A DNA stretch of 64,000 nucleotides from JAAXHH01 sp965248395. GTDB taxonomy: Bacteria > JAAXHH01. The notes under the pieces were generated by a model. That model was given only the letters and a program-made list of their open reading frames with translations, did no database searches and was not told the origin of the DNA. Location: the NCBI GenBank assembly GCA_965248395.1, contig OZ252103.1, forward strand, positions 496,001 through 560,000, read 5' to 3'. This document shows positions 45,656 through 55,425 of the stretch, piece by piece. Positions within the stretch are counted from its first letter, which is position 1. Each line of letters begins with the position of its first letter. Both the position numbers and the translations under genes were made by a program.

Positions 45656-45788
45656 AACACCCCCGTTTTACGGCAATGCAGCCTTGGAGTGAATCGTTTT
45701 ACGAAGGTCCTTTCACCCTTCCGGGAAGGCCTTTCTCCTTTTAGAACTGACGCAATATATGGTGCGGGTCATCCGTGTCAAGCGCTTT

Positions 45789-48287
45789 TTATGCTTCATC
45801 CGCGTCGTTTGTACCGGTGGATTCAGCGGGTTCGGAAGGCTCCGAATCGTCCTCGTCGTCGTTGGGCGTGATCTTGGACACGTCGATCACCCGGTCCCCC
45901 TCGCCGAGGTTGATGAGCCGGACGCCCTGGGTGTTCCGGCCGATGGGGCGCAGGTCACGGACCGGAAGGCGTATGATCAGGCCATTCGTGGTGATGATCA
46001 TCAGTTCGTCTTCGTCGGCGACGGCGTGTATCGACACTACGGACCCGTTGCGTTCGCTGGTCCGGATGTTGCTGACGCCCTTGCTGGCCCGGCGGGTCAG
46101 GCGGTAGTTCTCGATGCTCGTCCGTTTCCCGTACCCGTTCTCCGTAACGGAAAGCAGCGTCGTATCCCGATCCGACGCCAGCATGCCCACGACCCGGTCT
46201 CCTTCCCCGAGCCGGATGCCCCGCACTCCCTGGGCGCCGCGGCCCATGGTCCGGACGTCGGCCTCGTGGAAACGAACGGCCTGTCCGTTCCGGCTGGCGA
46301 TGACGATATCGTTGTCGCCGTCGGTAAGCAGCGCCTCGATGAGGGCGTCTCCCTCCAGGATGTTCAGCGCCACGATGCCGTTTCTTCTGGGATTTCCATA
46401 AGCCGAAAGGACGGTCTTCTTCACGCGGCCGCCCCGCGTCACCATCATGATGTAGTGCTCGTCGTCGAAGGTCCTGATCGGCAGGAATGCCGCGATGCTT
46501 TCCCCCTGGTCGAGCTGCAGCAGGTTGACCATGGCCTTGCCGCGGGCCGTACGTCCCGCTTCCGGGATTTCCCACACCTTGAGCCAGTAGCATTTTCCGC
46601 GGTTCGTGAAGAACAGGATGTAGGAATGGGTCGAGGCGGAAAACAGGTGTTCCACGAAATCCTCTTCCCGGGTCTTCATACCGGTGATGCCCTTTCCGCC
46701 CCGGTTCTGGCTGTGGTAGGTATCCATGGGCAGTCGCTTGATGTAGCCGGCGTGTGAGATGGTGATGACCATCTCCTCGTCGGCGATCAGGTCCTCGATG
46801 CTGAGATCGCCTTCGATGTCGATCATCTCGGTCCGTCTTTCGTCGCCGTACCGATCCTTCAGGTCGACCATCTCGTCCTTGATGATCTGCATCCGCCGTT
46901 CCAGCCGCGAAAGGATATCCCGGAAATCGCTGATGCGGGCGACCAAGTCGTTGTACTCTTCCTCGAGTTTGTCCCTTTCAAGTCCGGTCAGGCGCTGCAG
47001 GCGCATATCCAGGATCGCCTCGACCTGGGCCCGGGACAGCCCGAATTCGTCCACCAGGAGACCCATGGCCTCCTCGCCCGTCTGCGATGCGCGGATGACT
47101 TCGATCACCCGGTCCACGTTGTCCAGCGCCATCCGCAGACCCTCCACGATATGGGCCCGCTGTTCGGCCTTCTCGAGATCGAAGGCCGTCCGGCGCACCA
47201 GTACCTCGTGGCGGTGGTCGATGAAGTGCTGAATGCATTCCTTGATGTTCAGCACCCGGGGCCGGCCGTCCACGAGCGCCAGCATGGTGACGCCGATGGT
47301 GGTTTCGAGGGACGTCATCTTGAAGAGTTGGTTGAGTACGATGTTGCCGGGAATGTCCCGGCGCACGTCGATGGCGATGCGGAGGCCCGATCTGTCGGAC
47401 TCGTCCCGGATGTCGGTAATGCCCAGCACGTGCTTTTCGCGGACGAGGTCGGCGATCTTCTCGATCAGACTGGACTTGTTGACCTTGTAGGGGATTTCCG
47501 TGACGACGATGATTTCCTTCTCGCTCTGTTCGTGGGTCTCGATCGTCGTACGGGCGCGCACCTTGATCTTTCCGCGGCCGGTGTGGAAATACTCGCGTAT
47601 CGCGTTGCGGCCGTAAATGATCGCGCCGGTGGCGAAGTCCGGCCCCTTGATGTGCCCGGCAATCCCCTCAATCGATATTTCCGGGTTGTCGATTACCGCC
47701 ACGATGCCGTCCAACACCTCGCTGAGGTTGTGGGAAGGCAGGTTGGAGGCCATGCCCACGCCGATGCCGAGCGATCCGTTACAGAGCAGGTTGGGGAACC
47801 TTCCCGGAAGCACCGTCGGTTCATCTTTAGACTCGTCGTAGTTCGGCATGAAATCGACGGTGTCCTTGTCGATATCTTCCATCATCTCGATGGCCAGGCG
47901 GGACATTCTCGATTCGGTGTACCGCATGGCACCCGGCGGATCGCCGTCGATGGAGCCGAAATTCCCCTGGCCGAAGACCATGGGATAGCGCATGCTGAAG
48001 GGCTGGGCCATCCGCGCGAGGGTATCGTACACGGCGAGGTCGCCGTGGGGATGGTAATCGCCTATCGTCTGGCCGACGATCTTGGCGCATTTGCGCGTAG
48101 GCCGTCCCGGTGTAAGATTCAGATCGCGCATCGCCACGAGTATGCGCCGCTGGGACGGCTTGAACCCGTCGCGGACGTCCGGAATCGCCCGCGACAGATT
48201 GACGCTCATGGAGAAGTCGAGATATGAACTCTTCATCTCGTCTTCGATGAAGATGGGCTGGATGTTGTCGTGTTGTTCTACCGCCAT
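45789..48287 (-). CDS. gyrA: DNA gyrase subunit A
   Basis: An 832-aa breakage-reunion subunit. The catalytic Tyr is in GAMRYTESRMSRLA (about residue 121). The GyrA box appears as QNRGGKGITGMK near residue 530, which separates gyrase from topoisomerase IV; the beta-pinwheel C-terminal domain follows. The quinolone-determining region reads HPHGDLAVYDT, with Leu where E. coli has Ser83. The N-terminal 40 residues (IFIEDEMKSSYLDFSMSV) are standard. It lies 78 bp after gyrB in the same direction. Confidence 0.97.
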   Translation of the reverse strand: MAVEQHDNIQPIFIEDEMKSSYLDFSMSVNLSRAIPDVRDGFKPSQRRILVAMRDLNLTPGRPTRKCAKIVGQTIGDYHPHGDLAVYDTLARMAQPFSMRYPMVFGQGNFGSIDGDPPGAMRYTESRMSRLAIEMMEDIDKDTVDFMPNYDESKDEPTVLPGRFPNLLCNGSLGIGVGMASNLPSHNLSEVLDGIVAVIDNPEISIEGIAGHIKGPDFATGAIIYGRNAIREYFHTGRGKIKVRARTTIETHEQSEKEIIVVTEIPYKVNKSSLIEKIADLVREKHVLGITDIRDESDRSGLRIAIDVRRDIPGNIVLNQLFKMTSLETTIGVTMLALVDGRPRVLNIKECIQHFIDHRHEVLVRRTAFDLEKAEQRAHIVEGLRMALDNVDRVIEVIRASQTGEEAMGLLVDEFGLSRAQVEAILDMRLQRLTGLERDKLEEEYNDLVARISDFRDILSRLERRMQIIKDEMVDLKDRYGDERRTEMIDIEGDLSIEDLIADEEMVITISHAGYIKRLPMDTYHSQNRGGKGITGMKTREEDFVEHLFSASTHSYILFFTNRGKCYWLKVWEIPEAGRTARGKAMVNLLQLDQGESIAAFLPIRTFDDEHYIMMVTRGGRVKKTVLSAYGNPRRNGIVALNILEGDALIEALLTDGDNDIVIASRNGQAVRFHEADVRTMGRGAQGVRGIRLGEGDRVVGMLASDRDTTLLSVTENGYGKRTSIENYRLTRRASKGVSNIRTSERNGSVVSIHAVADEDELMIITTNGLIIRLPVRDLRPIGRNTQGVRLINLGEGDRVIDVSKITPNDDEDDSEPSEPAESTGTNDADEA

Positions 48288-48365
48288 GCTTTCCCCTTGA
48301 ACGTGTTATCCCGCGTGGATCTCATCGTAATCCGCGGTTTCGAGCGTCTTCAGCGCGCGCCCGGG

Positions 48366-50744
48366 TCAGTGCAGGTCCAGGTTGTTTACCAGGAGGGCGT
48401 TTCTCTGGATGAAATCGTTTCGGGCGGCCACGTTGTCGCCCATGAGGATCGTGAAGATCCGGTCCGCCTCCACCGCGTCGTCCAGGGTGATCCGGAGCAG
48501 CGTGCGGGTTTCGGGGTTCATCGTCGTCTTCCACAGCTCTTCGGCGTCCATCTCGGCCAGCCCCTTGTAGCGGGAGATGGTGGCGCCCTCGCGCCCCACG
48601 TCCAGCACGGCGTCGATCAGGTTTCCGACCCCCCTGACCCGCTTCTCGGTCTTCTCCGTCCTGACTACCATCTCGTTTTCCAGCACTTCCTCCAGCCGGC
48701 GGCAAAGCTGCCGCAGCCTGCGATACAGGGACGGATCCAGGGCTTCTTCGACGGGGTCTATGGGCACCGGGACTTTCCCGGCCTCTTCCTGTTGCTTCCG
48801 GATTTCAACTAGTTCGCGCAATTCTCTCCGGAAGTCGTCGTACAGGTCCCGGTCTTTCAGCATTTCCAGGATGTGGTCGCGCTTCAGTCCCGTCTTGACC
48901 AGCCGTCCGACCTGCTCTTCGAAATCCATCATCTCGCGGAGATTGGCCAGCAACCGGTCTTCCGTGAGTGCGTGGCCGTTGCCGTCGCTGTCCGCCCGGT
49001 GCACCCAGGTGCGGTCCACGCTCTGGTTGAGCAGGTATTCCCCCAGTTCCCGGTCGTTCTTGAGGTAATCCTCCCTGCGCCCCTTGCGCACGCGGTACAG
49101 CGGCGGCTGGGCGATCAGGACGTGGCCGTTCTCCACCAGCGGACGCATATACCGGAACAGGAAGGTAAGTAACAACGTGCGGATATGCAGACCGTCGTGG
49201 TCGGCGTCCGCCATGATGATGACCCGCCCGTAACGCAGCCGGGACAGGTCGAAATCGTCGTCTATGCCGACCCCGAGGGCGGTGATAATGGGCTGGAGCT
49301 TATCGTTGCTCAGCACCGTGTCGATGCGAGCCTTCTCCACGTTGAGCGGTTTTCCCCAGAGGGGCAGAATGGCCTGAAAGGTCTTGTCGCGGCCGGCCTT
49401 GGCCGTGCCGCCGGCCGAATCGCCCTCGACGAGGTAGATCTCGCAAGCCATGGGATCCTTCAGGGTGCAGTCGGCCAGCTTGCCGGGAAGGGTGGTGTTT
49501 TCCAGCACGCTCTTCCGGCGGGTCAGTTCCCGCGCCTTTCGCGCGGCGTCCCGGGAAATCGCCGCCTGTATGCATTTTTCGACGATTTTCTTCCCCGTGG
49601 CGGGATGCTCTTCCATGTATACGGAAAGCCCCTCGCCGACCACCGACTCCACGACACCGCGTATGTCGCTGTTGCCGAGTTTCTCCTTGGTCTGACCCTC
49701 GAACTGCGGATTGGGTATGATCACGCTCACTATGGCCGTGATGCCTTCCCGTGTGTCGTCGCCGGTGATGGGCACCTTGAGGTTTTTCAGGAGGTTGTTC
49801 CGCTGGGCGTAGTTGTTGATGGACCGGGTCAGGGCCGTTTTGAAGCCCACGAGGTGGAAACCGCCTTCCGTAGTCCGGACGGTGTTGGCGTACGTGAAGA
49901 TGTTCTCCTGGTAGCCGTCGTTGTACTGAAAGGCGATGTCGATCTGGTTGTCGTCCCGTTGCTGGCGGATACTGATGGTGTCATGGATGGACGTCTTGTT
50001 CTCGTTCAGGTATTCGACGAATTCGACGATGCCGCCCCGATATTCGAAAACGCTGGACTTGCCCTTGGCCTCCTCGTGCAACTCGATGCGCATGTGGCGG
50101 TTCAGGAAGGCCAGTTCGCGGAAGCGGTGGGAGATGTGGTCGAAATTGAACTCCGTCGTGTCGAAGATCTCGTCGTCCGGTCTGAAGGAGACGGTCGTTC
50201 CGTTCTCGTCCGTCGTGCCCCTGACCTCCACGTCGCAGACCGGCAAGCCCTGCTCATAGCGCTGGTAATAGATCTTCCCGTCGCGCCGAACCTCGACGAC
50301 GAGCCATTCGGACAGGGCGTTGACCACCGACACGCCCACGCCGTGCAGGCCCCCCGACACCTTGTAGGACTTGTTGTCGAACTTCCCCCCGGCGTGGAGC
50401 ATGGTCATGACTACTTCTACCGCGGGGCGGTTCTCCGTGGGGTGCATCTCGACCGGTATGCCGCGGCCGTTGTCGATCACGGAGATCTGTCCATCCTCTT
50501 TGATATATGCCTTTATCGTGTCGCCGAATCCCTGGAGGTGTTCGTCGATGGCGTTCTGCATTACCTCTTCCACGAGATGATGCAGGCCGGAGGAGCTGGT
50601 ACTCCCGATGTACATGGCGGGCCGCTTGCGAACCCCCTCGAGCCCCTTCAGGACCTGGATGTTCTCCGCGTCATACTGGTCGGGTTCCGGGGTATTGGGT
50701 CCCGTTTCCGGTAATTCCGGCGTTGTTTCCCGTGTTTCTGACAT
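48366..50744 (-). CDS. gyrB: DNA gyrase subunit B
   Basis: A 792-aa ATPase subunit. The GHKL motifs are EEVMQNAIDEHLQGF (Glu base), VIDNGRGIPVEMHP and GGLHGVGVSVVNALSEW. The TOPRIM domain has EIYLVEGDSAGGTAKAGRD and IIMADADHDGLHIRTLLLTF. An extra segment of about 100 residues between TOPRIM and the C-terminal tail (ESKRDHILEMLKDRD-type helices) makes it longer than the 640-residue short form. The ATG at 50744 follows AGAAGGT; the 69-codon extension upstream belongs to another frame. It starts 5 nt after the DciA-like gene. Confidence 0.96.
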   Translation of the reverse strand: MSETRETTPELPETGPNTPEPDQYDAENIQVLKGLEGVRKRPAMYIGSTSSSGLHHLVEEVMQNAIDEHLQGFGDTIKAYIKEDGQISVIDNGRGIPVEMHPTENRPAVEVVMTMLHAGGKFDNKSYKVSGGLHGVGVSVVNALSEWLVVEVRRDGKIYYQRYEQGLPVCDVEVRGTTDENGTTVSFRPDDEIFDTTEFNFDHISHRFRELAFLNRHMRIELHEEAKGKSSVFEYRGGIVEFVEYLNENKTSIHDTISIRQQRDDNQIDIAFQYNDGYQENIFTYANTVRTTEGGFHLVGFKTALTRSINNYAQRNNLLKNLKVPITGDDTREGITAIVSVIIPNPQFEGQTKEKLGNSDIRGVVESVVGEGLSVYMEEHPATGKKIVEKCIQAAISRDAARKARELTRRKSVLENTTLPGKLADCTLKDPMACEIYLVEGDSAGGTAKAGRDKTFQAILPLWGKPLNVEKARIDTVLSNDKLQPIITALGVGIDDDFDLSRLRYGRVIIMADADHDGLHIRTLLLTFLFRYMRPLVENGHVLIAQPPLYRVRKGRREDYLKNDRELGEYLLNQSVDRTWVHRADSDGNGHALTEDRLLANLREMMDFEEQVGRLVKTGLKRDHILEMLKDRDLYDDFRRELRELVEIRKQQEEAGKVPVPIDPVEEALDPSLYRRLRQLCRRLEEVLENEMVVRTEKTEKRVRGVGNLIDAVLDVGREGATISRYKGLAEMDAEELWKTTMNPETRTLLRITLDDAVEADRIFTILMGDNVAARNDFIQRNALLVNNLDLH

Positions 50745-50749
50745 CGATT

Positions 50750-51055
50750 TTACCTTCTGGAATTGGTGAATATGATGTCCTGGACCAGCGGCTTTCCAAA
50801 GGACCGGTCCAGTCGATTCAGAATTTCCTGCTTCATGTAGAACAGTTCCTGGCGCCAGGCCGCGCTGTCTACCTCCACGACCAGCTTCCCGCCGTCGAAG
50901 AAGACCGCCCGCGCGTGCAGAGCGATGCGGTCGCCAACCACCTCGGACCACCGGGCTACGGCCTGCTGTTCCTCCAGCTTGCCTTCCATGCCGAGGCTTC
51001 GGATCAGCCTTTCGAGTGCGTCACCGAGGGACGTGGTCTTGTTTTTTCGCGCCAT
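50750..51055 (-). CDS. DciA-like protein (DUF721)
   Basis: A 101-aa protein of the DUF721/DciA family, which helps load replicative helicase in bacteria lacking DnaC. LGDALERLIRSLGMEGKLEEQQAVARWSEVVG followed by LVVEVDSAAWRQELFYMKQEILNRL is the family core. Position between recF and gyrB, close to oriC, is typical of DciA. It starts 9 nt after the recF stop and ends 5 nt before gyrB. Confidence 0.85.
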   Translation of the reverse strand: MARKNKTTSLGDALERLIRSLGMEGKLEEQQAVARWSEVVGDRIALHARAVFFDGGKLVVEVDSAAWRQELFYMKQEILNRLDRSFGKPLVQDIIFTNSRR

Positions 51056-51064
51056 GCCCGGACC

Positions 51065-52174
51065 TCAATCGTACGGTGTCACCGCGCCCTCGTGGACGCG
51101 GAACCGGGTAATACCATCCCGGTAATCGCCGATATCGCTCTCCTTGGCCGTCGTGATGAAGGTCTGCCCGTACGTGGGAACCATTTCCATCAAACGGCCC
51201 GTCCTGACGGTATCGATCTCTGCGAATATGTCATCCAGCAGCAGCAGGGGAGGCGCCTGCAGCTGTTGCCAGAGAAAGCGGGCCTCCGCGAGCTTCAGGG
51301 CGGTCGCCGCCGTCTTGTGCTGCCCCTGCGATCCATAGGCCTGCAGCGAAACCCCGTTCATCTTGATGGACAGGTCGTCCCGGTGCGGCCCCAGTTCCGT
51401 CATCCCCCGCGCCCGTTCCCTCGGCTCGGCGCGGTCCAGCGCTTCCTGGAAGGACGCTTCGATGTTCTCGAGTGCCTCGAATTCAAAGGAAGGCGCATAG
51501 TCGATCTCGAGGGTCTCGTCGTCCCCGCTGACGGTGGCATGAACCCGACGGGCTTCTTCCCTGAGGGCCGCGACGACTTCCACCCGTTTTCTCATGATCC
51601 GGCTGCCCAGGGCAATCAGCGGTGCGTTCCAAACCTCCAGGTCCGCTGACCTTCCCGGGCTGTCCAGGTGCATCCGCAATACCTCGTTGCGTTGCCGTAC
51701 CACCCGCCTGTAGTCCTGAAGGGTGGAAAGATACGCCGCATTGGACTGAGAGATCGCGATGTCCAGAAAGCGGCGACGGGAACCCGGCGACCCCTGGACC
51801 AGACCCCGGTCGTCCGGCGAAATCACCACCGCCGCCATGATGCCGTAAAGGTCGGACATGTTGCGCTGGGGCGACCCGTTTACGAATACCTTCTTTCCCG
51901 TGTGACGGGCGTATCGAATCTGTAACTCGACCTCCATGCCTTCCGCGGACCGCCCCTGTCCCTGTATCAGGAAATGGTCCGAACCCATGCGCACGAGTTC
52001 CTTGTCCTGCGCCTCGCGGCATGAACGGGCGACGCACAGGTAATAAACCGCCTCCAGCAGGTTGGTTTTCCCTTGTCCGTTCGTTCCGATAAAGACGTTG
52101 GTTTGGGGGTCACAGGTCAGCGCAAGGGATGTGTAGTTCCTGAAATGACCAAGGGACAGCCGTTGAAGATGCAC
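51065..52174 (-). CDS. recF: DNA replication/repair protein RecF
   Basis: A 369-aa SMC-like ATPase that loads RecA at gaps. Walker A is IGTNGQGKTNLLEAVYYL, the signature is in HKTAATALKLAEA near residue 280, and Walker B is PLLLLDDIFAEID. The N-terminal LQRLSLGHFRNYTSLAL is family-typical. Translation probably begins at a GTG (52174), 4 nt after the dnaN stop, so it is coupled to dnaN. Length is normal. Confidence 0.95.
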   Translation of the reverse strand: MHLQRLSLGHFRNYTSLALTCDPQTNVFIGTNGQGKTNLLEAVYYLCVARSCREAQDKELVRMGSDHFLIQGQGRSAEGMEVELQIRYARHTGKKVFVNGSPQRNMSDLYGIMAAVVISPDDRGLVQGSPGSRRRFLDIAISQSNAAYLSTLQDYRRVVRQRNEVLRMHLDSPGRSADLEVWNAPLIALGSRIMRKRVEVVAALREEARRVHATVSGDDETLEIDYAPSFEFEALENIEASFQEALDRAEPRERARGMTELGPHRDDLSIKMNGVSLQAYGSQGQHKTAATALKLAEARFLWQQLQAPPLLLLDDIFAEIDTVRTGRLMEMVPTYGQTFITTAKESDIGDYRDGITRFRVHEGAVTPYD

Positions 52175-52178
52175 CTTG

Positions 52179-53309
52179 TCAGTTTTCCGCGTCGGGAAGT
52201 CTTAAGGGCATGATCAGACACTGGTAGTCCTCACCCTCCCCTTCTTTTTCGGAAGGCGTGATGATTCCGGCGCTGACGGGTGAATCGAGCTTGAAGACCA
52301 CGTCATCGGTTTCTATTCGCTCTACCGCGTCGAGCAGGTACCGGAAGTCGTAGGCCGTATCCATGGCTTCGCCATCATACTCCGCCGGTACCTCTTCCCG
52401 GGCTTCGCCGCCGATGTCGTGGCTGGACGAACTCAGTTCGATGAATCCGGGACGGGCCGAATACCGTATCTGGCGGGTGGTTGAATTGGACAGGACGGAC
52501 ACGCGGCGCACCGCGCTTTCCAGGACCTCGCGGTTCACCTTGACGATCTTTTCGTTCCCGTCCGGGATAACCTGTTCGTAGTCTGGGTATGTCGCTTCGA
52601 TCAGCCTGGCGTAAAGCTGGGCGTTCTCCAGGTCGAACACTACGTGGTTTTCCCCGATCGTTACGCGGGATGGCGCCTCCGATTCGCCGATGAGGCGGGA
52701 AAGGTTGTTCAGGGCCTTGGGTGGCACGATGATCCCTTCGGTAACCGTATCGGAAACCTCGCAGGGCAGCGTCGTCTTGGCCAGCCGGTGCGCATCCGTG
52801 GCAACCATTCGCACGGCTCCGCCGCCTATGCGCAGGTAAGCGCCCCACAGGCTGGGGTGCGTCTCGTCTTTCGATACCGCGTATACCGTTTTACGGATCA
52901 GTCGCTGCAGCGAAGAGGCTGGAATCGTTATGGTCTGATCGGAAGGCACATCCGGCAAGGCCGGGTACTCTTCCTTGTCAATGCCTACCAGGCGAAACAC
53001 CCCCCGGTCGCACCGGATGACCACCTTGACACCATCCACCTCGATTTCGACCGGGGTATCGGGCAGTTCGCGCACCATCTCCGCGAATTTCCTTCCCGGT
53101 ACCGTTATCGAACCCCCTTCCGTGATCTGGGCGGGGATCTTTGTCACGATGGATATATCCAGATCGGTGGCTCCGATGGTCAGGTAGCCGTCTTCCGTCT
53201 CCAGCAGCATGTTGGACAGAATGGGCAGGGTGGACTTCGGTGGAACGACGTTAAGGACGGTCTGTATACCGCTCATCAACGTGGAACTAGCCGGTATGGT
53301 GATCTTCAC
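52179..53309 (-). CDS. dnaN: DNA polymerase III beta subunit (sliding clamp)
   Basis: A 376-aa clamp of three repeated domains. Landmarks are PKSTLPILSNMLLETEDGYLTI in domain I, ITVPGRKFAEMVRELPD, and the C-terminal YQCLIMPLRLP that forms the client-binding groove. The start is a GTG (53309) 8 nt after AAGGAG. It lies just left of oriC and is followed within 4 nt by recF. Confidence 0.97.
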   Translation of the reverse strand: MKITIPASSTLMSGIQTVLNVVPPKSTLPILSNMLLETEDGYLTIGATDLDISIVTKIPAQITEGGSITVPGRKFAEMVRELPDTPVEIEVDGVKVVIRCDRGVFRLVGIDKEEYPALPDVPSDQTITIPASSLQRLIRKTVYAVSKDETHPSLWGAYLRIGGGAVRMVATDAHRLAKTTLPCEVSDTVTEGIIVPPKALNNLSRLIGESEAPSRVTIGENHVVFDLENAQLYARLIEATYPDYEQVIPDGNEKIVKVNREVLESAVRRVSVLSNSTTRQIRYSARPGFIELSSSSHDIGGEAREEVPAEYDGEAMDTAYDFRYLLDAVERIETDDVVFKLDSPVSAGIITPSEKEGEGEDYQCLIMPLRLPDAEN

Positions 53310-54063
53310 TGGGTACTCCTTTGCATGATCGTCGCCGGTTACCCTTGTACGGTCCGTACGATCCGATATGTACGGAGCGTAACAAGGCTGGTATGATGTA
53401 CAGTAACCTTTTACAACTATTGAATATTATAAAGGGTACAGGCGGTATTACGCAAGGAATTTGTGTGGTAAAACCTACTTCATGTTGTAGCGTGTTGTCG
53501 GGAGGCACTGAAAATGTACTATATATAGTATTTACTTCGTATTTGTTTTATACAATATATAAAAGGAATAATAATAATAAGGGTTGTGGATATGTGGAAA
53601 GGAGTGTTTTTTTATGTGTAAACAATAATAAAATCAATAATTTATAATTAAAACAAGATGTGGAAAAAGAACCACCTAAACAGACATTTGTCCACACTTA
53701 TCCACAGACTAGAAGCCACAACCCCCCGAACCACTCACTTGTACACACAACACCGACACTCTGTATACACTTATCCCCGATGTTATCCACATTAAAAACA
53801 CCCCGCGGAGGTGGCCTGGGCGACCTGTAATACACCAACCATGAAAAGAGGCCGATTCCTGGTCAAAAAGGACCCCTTTCCACATTGATGAAGATTTCGA
53901 TGGTGGATAGATGCGGACATACCGGATAAACGGTACTCAACATCATGCAGGAGAGGGTTTTACCAGAAGAGATAAATGTTAACAAAATGTGGATAACCCC
54001 CATGTTATCCACATTACTCGGGCCTGCTTCGGGTGTCTATACGTAAACAGAAAAGAGGGAGGT
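53310..54063. other. Chromosomal replication origin (oriC) between dnaA and dnaN
   Basis: About 750 bp of non-coding, AT-rich DNA between the dnaA stop and the dnaN start. Perfect DnaA boxes TTATCCACA occur at 53698-53706, 53783-53791 and 54005-54013 (plus) and at 53988-53996 (minus); near-matches lie at 53585, 53659, 53688 and 53771. The last two perfect boxes form an 11-bp inverted repeat (53987-54014). A markedly AT-rich stretch (53519-53665) near the dnaN side is the likely unwinding element. The dnaA-oriC-dnaN order is the common bacterial arrangement. Confidence 0.88.
53519..53665. promoter_or_regulatory. AT-rich putative DNA unwinding element
   Basis: Almost entirely A and T, with runs such as AATAATAATAA and TTTATAATTAAAA. 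It lies between the DnaA boxes and dnaN. AT-rich 3' neighbours of DnaA box clusters are where bacterial origins melt. No 13-mer repeat is obvious. Confidence 0.55.
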
Positions 54064-55425
54064 CTACAGCAGGGAATTTTTGACTTTATCGAGTTGTTCC
54101 TGCAAATACTCGTCATCCAGCAGCTGTTTCTTTACCGTCTGGCAGGCGTGTATTACGGTCGAGTGGTCTCTTCTGCCAAAAATCGCGCCAATATCCTTGA
54201 GCGACGCGCCGGTCATGTCCCGGCACAGAAACATCGCAACCTGTCGGGCTGTTACCACGTGCTTTTTCCGGGTCTTGGCGGCCAGTTCCTCGACGGACAC
54301 GTCGTAGTGCCTTGCCACGGCTTTCTGTATGTCTTCTATCCCCACAGAGCGCTGTTTTCTGCGAATCTTGTTGCTCAGCACCCGCTTCGCCACGTCGATG
54401 TTGATATCGCAATGACTCAATGACGCGTAAGCAAGGAGGCTGAGCACGGCCCCTTCCAGTTCTCTTATATTCGATGCGACCCGGTCGGCGATGTAAGCAA
54501 TGACGTCCGGGCTCAGCGAAAGCCCGTCCTTGTCCGCCTTCTTCTGAAGTATAGCCTCCCTCGTTTCGTAATCGGGCGGCTTCATGTCCGCGAGAAGTCC
54601 CCACTCGAACCGGGAGACCAGGCGTTCTTCCAGGCCGGAAAGTTCCTTGGGGAGGCGGTCGCTGGTGAGCACGATCTGCTTGCCCTTCTGCCGCAGTACG
54701 TCGAAGGTGTGGAAAAACTCCTCCTGGGTGCGGTCCTTGTGCCCCTTGCAGAAGAACTGGATGTCGTCTACAATCAGTAGATCGACGTTGCGGTAGGTCT
54801 GTGCGAACTCCTTCGTCTTTTTCTCCTGTATGGACTCGATGAATTCGCTGTAGAAAACTTCCGACGTGACGTACCTGATGCGATCAACCGTCCCGAGCCG
54901 CTTCGACTCGTGGGCGATCGCCTGCGCCAGGTGGGTCTTCCCCAGCCCGACGCCGCCGTAGATCACCAGGGGATTGAAGGTTTGCTGGCCCGGGGACTTA
55001 ACCACGGCCAGAGAGGCCGCGTGGGCGAAATCGTTACATTCCCCCACGACGAAATTTTCGAAGGTGTAGTTGTCGTAGAGGTTGCCGGTTTCCTCTTCCA
55101 GGTCGGCGTGCTGTTCCCGTGGCGGTCCGTAAGAGGGGATGTCGGTCAGCACGGGGACTATCGGCGTATTGCCCTCGAAGATATGATAGTCTATGGAGAC
55201 CTGGCGGCCGAGCTGGGTCGTCACCACCTGGCTGATCTTGTCATGAAACCGCTTTAGAATCCGCTCGCCCGAGAACGGGTTCGGCACCTCTATTGTGAAT
55301 GTATCCGGTGTTACGTCATGCCCCCTGGTCCGCTCGAACCAGGTCGCAAACGTCTGCGCCGGGATCATGCCCCTCAGTTCCGATAGGCACACCGACCAAA
55401 GCTGTGCAGGATCTTCCTGCTTCAT
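54064..55425 (-). CDS. dnaA: Chromosomal replication initiator protein DnaA
   Basis: A 453-aa AAA+ initiator. Domain III has Walker A GGVGLGKTHLAQAIAHE and Walker B LLIVDDIQFFCKG. Domain IV binds DnaA boxes through GAIFGRRDHSTVIHACQTV. The N-terminal domain I (LWSVCLSELRGMIPAQTFATWF) interacts with helicase and regulators. It points towards oriC, and an inverted pair of DnaA boxes lies 50 bp after its stop. It diverges from rpmH across 330 bp. Length is typical. Confidence 0.97.
   Translation of the reverse strand: MKQEDPAQLWSVCLSELRGMIPAQTFATWFERTRGHDVTPDTFTIEVPNPFSGERILKRFHDKISQVVTTQLGRQVSIDYHIFEGNTPIVPVLTDIPSYGPPREQHADLEEETGNLYDNYTFENFVVGECNDFAHAASLAVVKSPGQQTFNPLVIYGGVGLGKTHLAQAIAHESKRLGTVDRIRYVTSEVFYSEFIESIQEKKTKEFAQTYRNVDLLIVDDIQFFCKGHKDRTQEEFFHTFDVLRQKGKQIVLTSDRLPKELSGLEERLVSRFEWGLLADMKPPDYETREAILQKKADKDGLSLSPDVIAYIADRVASNIRELEGAVLSLLAYASLSHCDINIDVAKRVLSNKIRRKQRSVGIEDIQKAVARHYDVSVEELAAKTRKKHVVTARQVAMFLCRDMTGASLKDIGAIFGRRDHSTVIHACQTVKKQLLDDEYLQEQLDKVKNSLL

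Noticed and set aside
45660..45788. Terminator after gyrA
   Set aside because: A small CCTTC/GAAGG hairpin exists near 45711-45735 but no T-run follows on the minus strand.
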